DNA of 64,000 nt, taken from positions 51,846 through 115,845 of the forward strand of contig CAZJWR010000005.1 in assembly GCA_964549765.1 (NCBI GenBank), written 5' to 3'. The stretch comes from CAZJWR01 sp964549765. Its GTDB lineage: Bacteria; Zixibacteria; MSB-5A5; GN15; JAAZOE01. Below, one piece after another: positions 50,584 to 59,519 of the stretch. The translations under genes were made by a program, and so were the position numbers. The notes below the pieces were generated by a model. That model did not search any database and had not been told where the DNA came from. It saw only the letters and a list, made by a program, of their open reading frames with translations. Each line of letters opens with the position of its first letter. The stretch's first letter is position 1.

Positions 50584-51717
50584 CTACGATTCGATCAATT
50601 CCACATTGGCGCGCGGGACAATCGCCTTGGACCCGTCCCCGAACGTCACCTCGAGTACACGGGCCTTGGATTCCGATTCCAAAACTTGAAGCGGCGACGG
50701 CAGGTCACTCACCTTGCCCAGTCTTCCGAAATGCGGATAACGAATGACCCGGATGGGCGATCCGATCTCCAACCCATGCTGTTCGACCGCTTCCCGATCA
50801 TCCTTGGCGTGGACGTCGCCTCCCAGGGGGATGACCACTTCGGGGCGAATGACACCGGCGCGAATCTGGGTGGCGCCATTGATACACGCCATCTGACCGC
50901 TCTTCTCCTGAAGTAACTCAAAAGTTTTCTCGGCCATGCTGATATCCCCAAATCCCTCGGTTATGATCAGCGTTATACCCAGATCTTCGGAACCGGTGAT
51001 GGCCACGCCGATATCGTATCCGAGAAATTCGCGAAGATCCTGGTCGTCGAATCCTCCGGAGACGACACCGGCGGCGCCGACCGCAATGGCCTTCTTGATG
51101 GCGCCGGCGGTTACGCGCGACCCGCCGACGATGACGCAGCCTTTGCATTCTTCGGAAATATATTTTTCGGTGAGCGTCGTCTTGTTGTCGGGCACAACGA
51201 CCTTAATCGAACCATGGGTTTCACCGCCGATTCCGAAAATCCCCTGAATGAAACTGCCCCAGGTGGCGACAGCGACGCCTTCCTTTTCGATCACTTCGAC
51301 CACTTCGCCTTCAAGATATGCTTTGACTTCAACCGGGATCGGCTCGCCGCGCAAAAGCACCTGGCCGGTCACCGACGAGATCGATTCCACGGTGCCTTTC
51401 AGCGTCGATTTGCTTTCCGATGCGAACCATTTCAACCCGAACAGCGGCCGTGATCGGGCGATCGGCTCGCCCTGCTCGACTTCGTCTCCGACCTTTTTCA
51501 ACATGCACCCTTCGATATCTTCCGGGGGCAGGCCGAGTTTATTGGCAACGTTGATCGGTTCGACGTCGCCGGGAAGGAACGTCCGGGCAACAGCATCATC
51601 GGGATGCACCCGGTCACCCTTTTTGGCAAGCACTTCGCCTTTGAGGGGAAGAATCCGTCGTTTGGTCACCAGGAGTCGTTCGCTGACTTTCAGTCCCGGC
51701 GTATATGCATGTGCCAT
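50584..51717 (-). CDS. Conserved 377-residue protein linked to GlmL, RnfC-like N-terminal fold
   Basis: I do not assign a function. Residues about 20-150 resemble barrel-sandwich/hybrid folds (RRILPLKGEVLAKKGDRVHP, GCMLKKVGDEVEQGEPIA, TGQVLLRGEPIPVEVKAYLE), repeated twice. Residues 165-290 hold a Gly-rich alpha/beta part (CVIVGGSRVTAGAIKKAI, GVVSGGFDDQDLREFLGYD, TLIITEGFGDI). The last approximately 60 residues form a KOW-like beta unit (GSPIRVIRYPHFGRLGKV). It is encoded downstream of an exported protein and the GlmL-type ATPase. No signal peptide is seen. A role in cobalamin-enzyme maturation or membrane coupling is speculation from context. Confidence 0.72.
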   Translation of the reverse strand: MAHAYTPGLKVSERLLVTKRRILPLKGEVLAKKGDRVHPDDAVARTFLPGDVEPINVANKLGLPPEDIEGCMLKKVGDEVEQGEPIARSRPLFGLKWFASESKSTLKGTVESISSVTGQVLLRGEPIPVEVKAYLEGEVVEVIEKEGVAVATWGSFIQGIFGIGGETHGSIKVVVPDNKTTLTEKYISEECKGCVIVGGSRVTAGAIKKAIAVGAAGVVSGGFDDQDLREFLGYDIGVAITGSEDLGITLIITEGFGDISMAEKTFELLQEKSGQMACINGATQIRAGVIRPEVVIPLGGDVHAKDDREAVEQHGLEIGSPIRVIRYPHFGRLGKVSDLPSPLQVLESESKARVLEVTFGDGSKAIVPRANVELIES

Positions 51718-51720
51718 GAT

Positions 51721-52542
51721 CTATTGCCTTTCNNNNNNNNNNNNNNNNNNNNNNNNNNNNNNNNNNNNNNNNNNNNNNNNNNNNNNNNNNNNNNNNNNNN
51801 NNNNNNNNNNNNNNNNNNNNNNNNNNNNNNNNGATGATTGGGGTGCGCCGGCTTCCGGGTTCCCCGCTCCCACGTCCGTAAACGTCAACTCCTCCGATGA
51901 GGCCTCTTTCAGCCCCGTGAAGGAAAGCGAATTGACGATTTCCTCGAAGGTCGACATGTTCTCTTTAAACGTCGAATCCGGACTATAGAAGTACATCGAA
52001 ATCAGTCCGTTGTCGTTGAGCCGCATGTAGAGCCAGAGCTTTCGCAACGCATCCGGCCGATAGGCCATCTCACTGACGACGGTCACGACTTTGTTGGCGC
52101 GATCCACCTGGGGACGGCCCGGACGCAAATCCGACATGTAATTGACGATCGGGGCCTCCTCGATAACGCTCGAATATGTCTGCGCTATCGTGGTGAGGAC
52201 GGAATCGGCCTGCTTCGAAGTCAGCTTGCCGAGCGAATCGAAGGTAAGGACGAGGTAGGCGTCCTCGGCAAACATCCGCGATTCCGCCGGAGCAAAAACC
52301 GCCTCGTAATCGAACACATCCTGAGATGTATCCATCATGGAGAGATAGCGGTCGACAATGGCATAATTCACCTGCTCCCACTGATCGGGGAGCGCGAACC
52401 AGAAACCGCCTTTCCAGTTGACGTAATTATCCGCCCGAAGCGATGAGGCAAAAAATAGAAGCCCCAATACCAGCGCGAGCGAAAGAACTGCCAAAAACGG
52501 CGCTCCGACACGGAAACGATCATTTGCGTTTGGTATCATCAT
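51721..52542 (-). CDS. Exported or membrane-anchored protein, C terminus lost in gap
   Basis: The start is MMIPNANDRF at 52542, followed by a hydrophobic segment (FLAVLSLALVLGLLFFASS) that acts as a signal or anchor. The visible 230 residues show NYVNWKGGFWFALPDQWEQV, then acidic and Tyr-rich strands, and MYFYSPDSTFKENMSTFEEI, which resembles DUF1795/PsbP-like stress or photosystem-type folds. The gap (51733-51832) hides the middle of the C-terminal part; the last bases before the next gene give a TAG that is probably its stop. It starts 35 bases after the GlmL gene. Confidence 0.7.
   Translation of the reverse strand: MMIPNANDRFRVGAPFLAVLSLALVLGLLFFASSLRADNYVNWKGGFWFALPDQWEQVNYAIVDRYLSMMDTSQDVFDYEAVFAPAESRMFAEDAYLVLTFDSLGKLTSKQADSVLTTIAQTYSSVIEEAPIVNYMSDLRPGRPQVDRANKVVTVVSEMAYRPDALRKLWLYMRLNDNGLISMYFYSPDSTFKENMSTFEEIVNSLSFTGLKEASSEELTFTDVGAGNPEAGAPQSXXXXXXXXXXXXXXXXXXXXXXXXXXXXXXXXXXERQ
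51733..51832. other. Assembly gap of 100 N
   Basis: Exactly 100 N, a scaffold join of unknown true length, inside the 3' part of the exported-protein gene. Confidence 0.98.
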
Positions 52543-52577
52543 ACACTCACCCAACAGCCGTACGTCGAGACCGACGA

Positions 52578-54437
52578 TCAGCTGCGCGTTATATGTTCGA
52601 GAGCCTCTTTGGGATAGACGTCCAGTTCCGTCATCCACTTCTTGAGCGACTCGATTCGTTCTTTATTGTCCTGGGGCAGTTCGAACGGCCGGCCGCGTCC
52701 GTCCAGTATGATCCCGACGACGCCGCCCTGCAGTTCGGTTTCGACCTTATCACCCTTGCCGCGCCCTACGTCCAGATGTCGGCCCGGCTCCAGAATTGCT
52801 TTGGCCTTGAGCGGCAGACCGTCTTCGCCGACGCCCAGCGGGAATTTTTTTATTTCGCCGAACTTGAGTTTGCCCGATACCTCCCCGTCGGGAAGCTGTA
52901 TCCGGTACTCCAAAACGTCGCCGCCTTTTTTGGCTTCGCCCACCGGCGCCACGCATGTTCCGAGATGAATCAGACAGTCCTTCTCGAAAACTTCCGTGGC
53001 GGCCTTGGCATGAAGAGTCGAAAGCACGCCCAGTTGCGGCATCATGAAAATCGAATCCACCGCCAGGCGGGTGATGCCCTCGGGAAGGAAGGCATCGATC
53101 AGCATCAGTCCAGCCTGCTGGCGTCTCGGGGCGTGCGACAGCACGCCGCCCGACCCGACCAGCACGTCCAGGGTCATCATGTTGACGATGGTGGCTCCGG
53201 ACGCGTCCTGCGCGAAAGCGTCGGCGATGGTGCGCTGCCTCTGGACTCCCTTCAGGGACGTCGCGAAGCTCTTATGCTGCACGAAGGCCAAACGCAGCGC
53301 CTCTTTGGCAATCGCCTGCTCGAATATCAATTCTTCCATGGCCTGCGGGATCGTCGTCGGCCGGATCATTTTGTTCTTGACACGGTTGCGCAGGTCGCGC
53401 TCATCCATGTCGAACGGCATCCAGCGCATCACATTGGGCAGGGTCGCTTCGGCGAACACATTCGATACCGAATAACTCATCCCCAGGTTGGCTGATACCG
53501 TGCGGTTGAATACCCCAGCAGCCCCCTCGGGGCGAAAGACCGAAAATACGTCTGTCGTGGCGCCGCCGATATCGACGCCGACCGCTTCCATATTTCCCAA
53601 ATCGGCGATAGTCTTGATAATTAATCCCACTGCGCCCGGCGTCGGCATAATCGGCGCATCGGTCCATCCCATCAGTTTCCGGTAGCCCGGCGCCTGCGCC
53701 ATGACGTGCTCCATAAACAGGTCGTGTATCTTCTCACGGGCGGGAAGCAGGTTTTCGCGTTCCAGCACGGGGCGGATGTTTTCGACGATACCGAGGTCGA
53801 CCTTTTCTCCCAGGGTATCTTTGATAGCCTGGCGAGCCTCGGTGTTGCCGGCATAGATGACCGGTAATTTGTATCCCGACCCGAGCCGCGGCCGGGGATC
53901 GGCGGCGGAGATCAGTTCCGCAATTTCGACGACATGGGACGTCGTCCCGCCGTCCACGCCTCCGGAAAGCAGAATCATGTCGGGTCGGAGATGGCGAATC
54001 CGCTCGATCTGCTGATGCGGTCGCCGTTTGTCGTTGGAGGCGATAACGTCCATAACAATCGCGCCCGCTCCGAGCGCCGCCCGCTCGGCCGATTCGGCCG
54101 TCATCGACCGAACCACGCCAGCGACCATCATCTGGAGGCCGCCACCCGCCGAGGAGGTGGAAATATATATGTCACAGCCCTTTTGCCCCTCGGCCGGAGT
54201 GATAATTCTGCCTTTATCGTCGATGAGATCGCGGCCGGATAGTTCGCCGACTTCGGCCACGGCGTTGAGTACGCCCATGGTGACGTCCTCAAACGGGGCC
54301 TCGACCGTCGTCGGCGCCTCGCCGCGGGCAATCAGCCGGTATTCGCCGTCGCGTTTTTCGATAAGTATCGCCTTGGTTGTCGTCGAACCGCAGTCGGTTG
54401 CCAGAATAACATGTATATCTTCAGGCTTCTTTTCCAT
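52578..54437 (-). CDS. glmL: GlmL/MutL-type ATPase (glutamate mutase-associated)
   Basis: A 619-residue ASKHA-fold ATPase. Family members accompany the cobalamin-dependent glutamate mutase genes glmS and glmE and may reactivate or chaperone the mutase. Visible motifs are ATDCGSTTTKAILIE (phosphate 1), STSSAGGGLQMMV, LLSGGVDGGTTSHVVE and VDIGGATTDVFSVF (phosphate 2). The start at 54437 is supported by AAGGG before the ATG; an ATG six codons earlier is possible. No glmS, glmE or other B12 mutase gene lies in this window, so the partner is unknown. Confidence 0.88.
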   Translation of the reverse strand: MEKKPEDIHVILATDCGSTTTKAILIEKRDGEYRLIARGEAPTTVEAPFEDVTMGVLNAVAEVGELSGRDLIDDKGRIITPAEGQKGCDIYISTSSAGGGLQMMVAGVVRSMTAESAERAALGAGAIVMDVIASNDKRRPHQQIERIRHLRPDMILLSGGVDGGTTSHVVEIAELISAADPRPRLGSGYKLPVIYAGNTEARQAIKDTLGEKVDLGIVENIRPVLERENLLPAREKIHDLFMEHVMAQAPGYRKLMGWTDAPIMPTPGAVGLIIKTIADLGNMEAVGVDIGGATTDVFSVFRPEGAAGVFNRTVSANLGMSYSVSNVFAEATLPNVMRWMPFDMDERDLRNRVKNKMIRPTTIPQAMEELIFEQAIAKEALRLAFVQHKSFATSLKGVQRQRTIADAFAQDASGATIVNMMTLDVLVGSGGVLSHAPRRQQAGLMLIDAFLPEGITRLAVDSIFMMPQLGVLSTLHAKAATEVFEKDCLIHLGTCVAPVGEAKKGGDVLEYRIQLPDGEVSGKLKFGEIKKFPLGVGEDGLPLKAKAILEPGRHLDVGRGKGDKVETELQGGVVGIILDGRGRPFELPQDNKERIESLKKWMTELDVYPKEALEHITRS

Positions 54438-54783
54438 CGCGCCCTTCTCTTCCATTTAGGTTCCGTTCGTGCGTCTACGGTCTCAGACGAATCCGCCTGA
54501 ATTTTCGCCCGATACATAATTCATCAAAGACAGAAAATATAACGATAATCCACCTCGTTGTCCACCCAATTTTGGCGACGCCGCAAAAATTTGCACACCC
54601 GCGGCGCTACCGCATTCAGCGGGATTATTATCCACGTTCTCTCCCGATCACCATATGTACGTAGGACCCGACCAATAAAAAGCTTTTCGTTTTTTGTTGA
54701 TCGGCGTACAACGCTTGTCTATGATTAACAGTCTGTATGGTACGGAATAAAAACCTTTTACGACGACTGGTGTAAAACGAAAT
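54438..54783. other. Divergent intergenic region between glmL and tolQ
   Basis: About 346 bases. The plus-strand tol promoter is at 54697-54725. No clear leftward promoter for glmL was found and no RNA gene was recognised. Confidence 0.5.
54697..54725 (+). promoter_or_regulatory. Promoter candidate for the tol operon
   Basis: TTGATC (54697-54702; TTGA plus partial), a 17-base spacer and TATGAT (54720-54725; five of six). The leader to the tolQ ATG would be about 50 bases. Confidence 0.5.
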
Positions 54784-55539
54784 ATGATTGCATTAACACT
54801 CGCATCCGGACTTCTCGGAGCGGCGCCTAAGGCGGTGTCGCTCGCTCTTGCCGGCGGCATTTGGGACATTCTGGGACAGACCTCGTTCTTCGGGGTGATT
54901 ATTCTGACGATTCTGGTGATTATGTCCCTGGTTTCCTGGGGCATTATGATAAATAAGTATCGGCTGTTCAAAACCGTTAACTCTCAGACCCACAAGTTCG
55001 GCGGCCTGTTTACGCGCTCCCGCCAGCTTTCCGACATGCTCGGCCAGGTCAAGAATTTCCGTATGACGCCCCTATCGTCGATCTATTCGGCTGGCATCAT
55101 GGAAGCCGACGCCGTTATTGAGGCGAAAAATCAATCCGGCAGGCTCAAGGAAGGCGGGCGAAAGCTCGAAGAAGACGATTTCCAAACCGTCACGCTGATG
55201 CTGGACAAGACCATCGGCGACGAAGTGGGCAAGCTGGAACGCTACGTCGTCTTTTTGGCGACGACAGCCAATTCCGCCCCGTTTCTGGGCCTTCTGGGCA
55301 CCGTCGTCGGCGTCATGGATTCGTTTTGGTCCATCGGTTCGCGGGGTTCGGCCTCGCTGACCGTCGTCGCGCCCGGTATCGCCGAAGCTCTTCTGGCTAC
55401 CATCGTCGGGCTGGCCGCGGCCATCCCGGCCGTCATCGGCTATAACTGGGCCAACAACAAGCTGAAATATATCACCGACCGGGCCAACGGTTTCAGCATG
55501 GAATTTCTGGCGCGCCTACGAAAGGATAGTTTTCAGTGA
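54784..55539 (+). CDS. tolQ: TolQ-type proton channel subunit
   Basis: MotA/TolQ/ExbB-family inner-membrane protein; with TolR it uses the proton gradient to energise the Tol-Pal system during division. The 251-residue protein has a first span (FFGVIILTILVIMSLVSW), a cytoplasmic loop, and two C-terminal spans in the signature region (ANSAPFLGLLGTVVGVMDSF and APGIAEALLATIVGLAAAIP). The first 20 residues are hydrophobic and Ala-rich. Its stop overlaps the tolR start. The position ahead of tolR, a TonB/TolA-like gene, tolB and pal supports TolQ over ExbB. Confidence 0.93.
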   Translation: MIALTLASGLLGAAPKAVSLALAGGIWDILGQTSFFGVIILTILVIMSLVSWGIMINKYRLFKTVNSQTHKFGGLFTRSRQLSDMLGQVKNFRMTPLSSIYSAGIMEADAVIEAKNQSGRLKEGGRKLEEDDFQTVTLMLDKTIGDEVGKLERYVVFLATTANSAPFLGLLGTVVGVMDSFWSIGSRGSASLTVVAPGIAEALLATIVGLAAAIPAVIGYNWANNKLKYITDRANGFSMEFLARLRKDSFQ

Positions 55540-55958
55540 TCAGCCGCTCCTATCGACATATGGCCGATATTAACGTCACCAACCTCGTCGACGTCATGCT
55601 GGTCCTTTTGATCATTTTCATGATCACGGCACCGATGCTGCAGTCGGGGATCGACGTCAACCTGCCCAAAACCCGCGCGGCCATACAGGATGAACTCGGC
55701 GAGGGAGTGGTGCTAACGATCGACAAGAAAGGCGGCATTTTCATCGACGATATTTGGGTGAATCTACCCGACTTCGAAAAACGGCTCGATGAGGTTCTAA
55801 AGCATAAAAACACCTCGTCGGTGTATATTCGGGCCGACAGCGCCGTTGTCTATGGCTCCGTCATCGACGTCGTCGCTCGTCTCAAGGAAATGGGTGTTAA
55901 TTATCTGGGACTGGTCACGTCACCGGTCGATACCGACAAACTGCGATCCGGCAAATGA
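55536..55958 (+). CDS. tolR: TolR-type channel subunit
   Basis: ExbD/TolR-family protein. The GTG at 55536 overlaps the tolQ stop (GTGA). The 140-residue product has the N-terminal segment DINVTNLVDVMLVLLIIFMI with the functional Asp in the single membrane span, followed by ITAPMLQSGIDVNLPK and a periplasmic domain (VVLTIDKKGGIFIDDIWV, VYIRADSAVVYGSVIDVV). Its stop overlaps the next start by four bases. Confidence 0.93.
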   Translation: MISRSYRHMADINVTNLVDVMLVLLIIFMITAPMLQSGIDVNLPKTRAAIQDELGEGVVLTIDKKGGIFIDDIWVNLPDFEKRLDEVLKHKNTSSVYIRADSAVVYGSVIDVVARLKEMGVNYLGLVTSPVDTDKLRSGK

Positions 55959-56677
55959 TTTCGATTTCTTCAAGAGACCTGTTTTACTCGGTGATTCTGC
56001 ACGGGGGGTTGATCCTGATGGTCACCATGCTGAACCCTTTCGTCGTACATCCCAGCCACGATCTGGAATCGATCGGCGTGAATATTATCAGCATGCCGCC
56101 GCTGGGCAATCCTGACCTTGTTCAAGGCGGCAAGATGCCGGAGATCGCCATCCCGCAGGCGCTGGTGGAGGACGAAGTGGCTATCCCCATTTCCGCGCCG
56201 GAATCCAAGCACGAAGTGAAAAAGGTCGAAAAAAAGCCCAAGCCGGAAGAGGCCAAGCCCAAGCCGAAACCGGAAAAGGACCTCGGCTACCAGGGATTGG
56301 CGCAAAAAGGTGACAAGACTCAGAAAGGCGGGACGGATATTACTGATAAGGTGGGTCCTGGATCGAAATTCGGTACGGTCGCGATTGATAACGCCAGTTT
56401 TGATTACCCCTACTATTTCGTTCAGGCGTTCGGGAAAATCGAACGGAACTGGTCCAATCCGGTGGCCGCCAACCAGCCGATGTCGTGCGTGGTCTATTTC
56501 AAAATTATCCGATCGGGAACGATCATGGATCCGATCGTGGAAACGTCGTCGGGCGTGCCCGCCTACGACCGGGCCTGCCTGCGGGCGGTCGTGTCATCCT
56601 CGCCTCTCCCCCAACTGCCGACGGATTTTCGTGACGACATAATCGGCATTTACCTCGAATTTCCCTATAAACCATGA
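55955..56677 (+). CDS. TolA/TonB-like periplasmic bridge protein
   Basis: A 240-residue protein in the TolA position of the operon. One N-terminal span (LFYSVILHGGLILMVTML), a Lys/Pro/Glu-rich spacer (about 85-112; KKPKPEEAKPKPKPEKD), and a C-terminal domain of TonB/TolA type (YYFVQAFGKIERNWSNP, CVVYFKIIRSGTIMDPIVE, YDRACLRAVVSSSPLPQLP). The spacer is much shorter than the long helical domain of E. coli TolA. It overlaps tolR by four bases and tolB by four bases. It should connect TolQR to TolB/Pal. Confidence 0.85.
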   Translation: MISISSRDLFYSVILHGGLILMVTMLNPFVVHPSHDLESIGVNIISMPPLGNPDLVQGGKMPEIAIPQALVEDEVAIPISAPESKHEVKKVEKKPKPEEAKPKPKPEKDLGYQGLAQKGDKTQKGGTDITDKVGPGSKFGTVAIDNASFDYPYYFVQAFGKIERNWSNPVAANQPMSCVVYFKIIRSGTIMDPIVETSSGVPAYDRACLRAVVSSSPLPQLPTDFRDDIIGIYLEFPYKP

Positions 56678-57990
56678 GGACCATGAAAAGACTCGCTTGC
56701 TTGATATTCGTGTGCGCCCTGTTGGCGTCGGCAGCTTTCCCGCAGATCAGGGATTATCGCGGCCGTCTTGACGCCAAACGGGGCTACCAAAAGACGCGCA
56801 TCGCCGTCGAGAATTTCACCGACCGCAACGGCGTCACCGCTCCCAAATCCGATTCGATCGTGCTGATACGCCTGGCCGACATCATGCGCGACGACCTTGA
56901 TTTTTCGCCCTATTACGAGATCATCGAAGAAGATTCGTTCTACATGCGGCATATGGAGCTGAAGGCGATGACGCTACTGGGATGGAGCCAGCTCGGGGCG
57001 CAGTATGTCGTGCGGGCATTGGGCGACTTTTCCACCCCGGACGAGGTCACCCTCAATTATCAGGTCGTATCTTCGGAATCGGGAGTCACCTTCGCACGGG
57101 GAAAATTCAAATCCCCCGTGAAAAATTACCGGCGGCTGGCTCACACCGTCGCGAATGACATCATCCTGTATTTGACTGGCGATCCGGGAATATTCAACAC
57201 GAAAATCTGCTTTATCTCCACCCGTACCGGCAACAAAGAGCTTTTCATGTGCGATTATGACGGGGCCAATATTTACCAGCTTACCGGCAACGGTTCGATC
57301 AATCTGTCGCCATCGTTCGCTCCCGACGGCCGCAAGATCCTTTTCACCTCGTACATGCACGACGACCCGCAGTTGTACCAGTACGATGTCCGCGACGGGA
57401 AGATCGATCAGTTGGCTGCCTACCCGGGCATAAACTCGGCCGCGCGGGTATCTCCCGACGGGGAAAGCATCGCCTGCGCCCTGTCGCGCGACGGCAATCC
57501 CGAAATTTATCTGCTGGAACGGTCCGGCAAGATCAAGCGCCGGCTGACCTATTCGTCGACCATCGAATCATCGCCCTGCTGGTCGCCCAACGGGAGGGAG
57601 ATCGCTTTCATGTCGAATCGGTCGGGCACGCCGCAGATTTATATCATGGACAACGACGGCACCAACGTCCGCCGCCTGACCTATATCGGCGGCTACAATG
57701 ATTCCCCGGCGTGGTCGCCCAAGGGCGACCGACTCGTCTTCGTGAGCCGAACCGATGGGCAATTCAATATCAGCACAATCGACGTCACCGGCGATAATTT
57801 CCGGGTGTTGACTGAGGCCGGCAGCAACGAAAACCCGCATTGGTCGCCGGACGGCAATCATATCGTCTTTTCCTCGACCCGCAGCGGCGAGAAGGAAATC
57901 TACGTCATGGATTTATTTGGCGAGGGAGAGCAAAAGCTGACGACCGGCGGCGGCAATTCCAACCCGGATTGGTCGGGATACGCGTGGTGA
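56674..57990 (+). CDS. tolB: Tol-Pal system protein TolB
   Basis: Periplasmic beta-propeller that binds Pal and couples it to the TolQRA motor. The 438-residue protein has a signal peptide (MRTMKRLACLIFVCALLASA), an N-terminal alpha/beta domain (about 40-165; IAVENFTDRNG, IMRDDLDFSPYYEII) and PD40-type blades from about 170 (INLSPSFAPDGRKILFTSY, SSPCWSPNGREIAFMSNRSG, DSPAWSPKGDRLVFVSRTDG, ENPHWSPDGNHIVFSSTRSG). It ends SNPDWSGYAW. The start overlaps the previous gene. Confidence 0.95.
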   Translation: MRTMKRLACLIFVCALLASAAFPQIRDYRGRLDAKRGYQKTRIAVENFTDRNGVTAPKSDSIVLIRLADIMRDDLDFSPYYEIIEEDSFYMRHMELKAMTLLGWSQLGAQYVVRALGDFSTPDEVTLNYQVVSSESGVTFARGKFKSPVKNYRRLAHTVANDIILYLTGDPGIFNTKICFISTRTGNKELFMCDYDGANIYQLTGNGSINLSPSFAPDGRKILFTSYMHDDPQLYQYDVRDGKIDQLAAYPGINSAARVSPDGESIACALSRDGNPEIYLLERSGKIKRRLTYSSTIESSPCWSPNGREIAFMSNRSGTPQIYIMDNDGTNVRRLTYIGGYNDSPAWSPKGDRLVFVSRTDGQFNISTIDVTGDNFRVLTEAGSNENPHWSPDGNHIVFSSTRSGEKEIYVMDLFGEGEQKLTTGGGNSNPDWSGYAW

Positions 57991-58019
57991 AAAATTTGGC
58001 CGTTTGGCATAATTTGTAG

Positions 58020-58048
58020 TTGATTTGTATAAAACATTTTGGTACAGT
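58020..58048 (+). promoter_or_regulatory. Promoter candidate for pal
   Basis: TTGATT (58020-58025), a 17-base spacer, then TACAGT (58043-58048; four of six). The leader to pal is about 55 bases. It would allow pal and cpoB to be expressed above the tol genes. Confidence 0.45.
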
Positions 58049-58107
58049 TTCGCACAGAGAAGAAAGACAACAGTTCATTCTATAGAGCCGAATTTTAGGA
58101 GGGCCCT

Positions 58108-58620
58108 ATGAAAAAAGTCCTGCTTGTTATCGGACTAATTTTGGTGTTAGCGCTCATTTTCGGCTGTGGTAAGAAGCCACCGCCGCCCATCGAAGAGCAA
58201 CCCGTAACCGCCGTGGACACGACAACACCGCCGCCACCACCACCTCCTCCGCCGCCGCCGCCGAAGGAAGAGGTCGTCAAGGAGTCGGATTTCCTGACGA
58301 TTTACTTCGATTTCGACAAGTCTAACATCCGCGAGGATCAGAAGCCGCGCATGGAAAAGAACGCTGCGATCCTCAAGGCAAACCCCGACCTCGTCGTGAA
58401 GATCGAAGGGAATTGCGACGAGCGGGATACATATGAATACAACCTGGCGCTCGGCGATCGGCGCGCCAACGCGGTCAAGGAATACTTCGTCAAACTGGGC
58501 ATCCCGGCCGATCGCCTGGAAACCATAAGTTACGGCGAAGAACGTCCGGCCGACCCGGGACATAACGAGGCGGCGTGGGCCAAGAACCGCCGTGCGGATT
58601 TTAGAATCATTCAACGATAG
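58108..58620 (+). CDS. pal: Peptidoglycan-associated lipoprotein Pal
   Basis: Outer-membrane lipoprotein that binds peptidoglycan and TolB. AGGAGG precedes the ATG. The signal peptide has a lipobox ending LIFGC with the lipidated Cys at residue 20. A run of 12 Pro (about 41-52) follows, encoded by CCG/CCA/CCT triplets. The OmpA-type domain (about 62-170) has TIYFDFDKSNIREDQ, VKIEGNCDERDTYEYNLAL and GDRRANAVKEYFVKLGI. The Pro run is longer than usual for Pal and is made of near-identical triplets, so its length may vary among strains. Confidence 0.95.
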   Translation: MKKVLLVIGLILVLALIFGCGKKPPPPIEEQPVTAVDTTTPPPPPPPPPPPPKEEVVKESDFLTIYFDFDKSNIREDQKPRMEKNAAILKANPDLVVKIEGNCDERDTYEYNLALGDRRANAVKEYFVKLGIPADRLETISYGEERPADPGHNEAAWAKNRRADFRIIQR

Positions 58621-58629
58621 TTGGAACTC

Positions 58630-59445
58630 ATGACTGTGTGCAAACAGAGTTCTGGACCGGGGCGCCTCCTCATGGCGGCGCCTCTGGTTTTGTTGATTTT
58701 GCTATTCGCGGGATGCGCCACCAAGCAGGACGTCATGCGGGTCGATGAGAATGTCAATCGGGTTCGCAACGATCAGCTCTTGCTGAAGGCGCGTCTCGAG
58801 CGGATTGATTCGCTCCTGACCACAAGCTCCGAGCAGGACGATCAACTGCGGGTGGATATCGGGACGTCGCTCAGCACCATCAACGACCAGGTCGGCCAGC
58901 TCCAGAGTCAACTCAGCGATATGCAGCAGCTCGTCTACACGCTTTCGCAACGGGTTACCGAATCGGGCGGCCCGGCGCAGCCGGTGACGCAGGAGCCGGT
59001 TGCCGATTCCGCCGATACGGCGCAAACAACCGATACGACTGCCCTGGCTTCGACGGTGGATTGCCGCCGCTTATGGGACAACGCGTTTCAGGACATGTAT
59101 CGAGGCCAATATGAACTGGCTATCTCGGGCTTCACGGATTACCTGAAATACTGTCCCAAAGGCGACCTATCCGACAATAGTCAGCTTTGGATCGCGGAAG
59201 CCTACTACGAAATGGGCCAGAACGAAAAGGCGATCCAGGAATATGACAAGCTGCTGAAAGAGTATCCGGATTCGGAAAAACGGGCCACGGCATATTTCAA
59301 GCTGGGCCGCACCTATGAAAAAATGGGCGACACCGCCAAAGCGCTGGAATATTACCAGGTGCTCAAGAACGATTTTCCCGGATCGGTGGAATTCGATCAG
59401 GTCAAGGATAAAATCAACGAGTGGCAGAAGGCGAAGAAAAACTAA
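58630..59445 (+). CDS. cpoB: CpoB/YbgF cell division coordinator lipoprotein
   Basis: In E. coli CpoB links Tol-Pal with peptidoglycan synthesis. The 271-residue product from the ATG at 58630 has a signal with a lipobox ending LFAGC (Cys 29), so this copy is predicted to be a lipoprotein, whereas E. coli CpoB is soluble. A coiled coil at about 40-100 (RVRNDQLLLKARLERIDSLL) is followed by a Thr/Asp-rich linker and a TPR region (about 150-270; WDNAFQDMYRGQYELAISGF, WIAEAYYEMGQNEKAIQEYD, YFKLGRTYEKMGDTAKALEY). A TTG at 58621 is less likely as the start. A strong terminator follows. Confidence 0.92.
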   Translation: MTVCKQSSGPGRLLMAAPLVLLILLFAGCATKQDVMRVDENVNRVRNDQLLLKARLERIDSLLTTSSEQDDQLRVDIGTSLSTINDQVGQLQSQLSDMQQLVYTLSQRVTESGGPAQPVTQEPVADSADTAQTTDTTALASTVDCRRLWDNAFQDMYRGQYELAISGFTDYLKYCPKGDLSDNSQLWIAEAYYEMGQNEKAIQEYDKLLKEYPDSEKRATAYFKLGRTYEKMGDTAKALEYYQVLKNDFPGSVEFDQVKDKINEWQKAKKN

Positions 59446-59474
59446 ATCCATCGAAAAAAATTGCGATAGCGATC

Positions 59475-59514
59475 AAAACCCCGGTTGCATTCCCCCCCGC
59501 CAGCCGGGGTTTTT
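59475..59514 (+). terminator. Terminator of the tol-pal operon
   Basis: A perfect 10-base-pair stem (AAAACCCCGG and complement) with a 19-base loop, followed by T residues. It lies 30 bases after the cpoB stop and just before the start of the next small gene. Confidence 0.7.
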
Positions 59515-59519
59515 ATCAG

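Noticed and set aside
54648..54971. 107-codon minus-strand frame before and within tolQ
   Set aside because: Antisense to the tolQ start and its promoter; no signal or domain.
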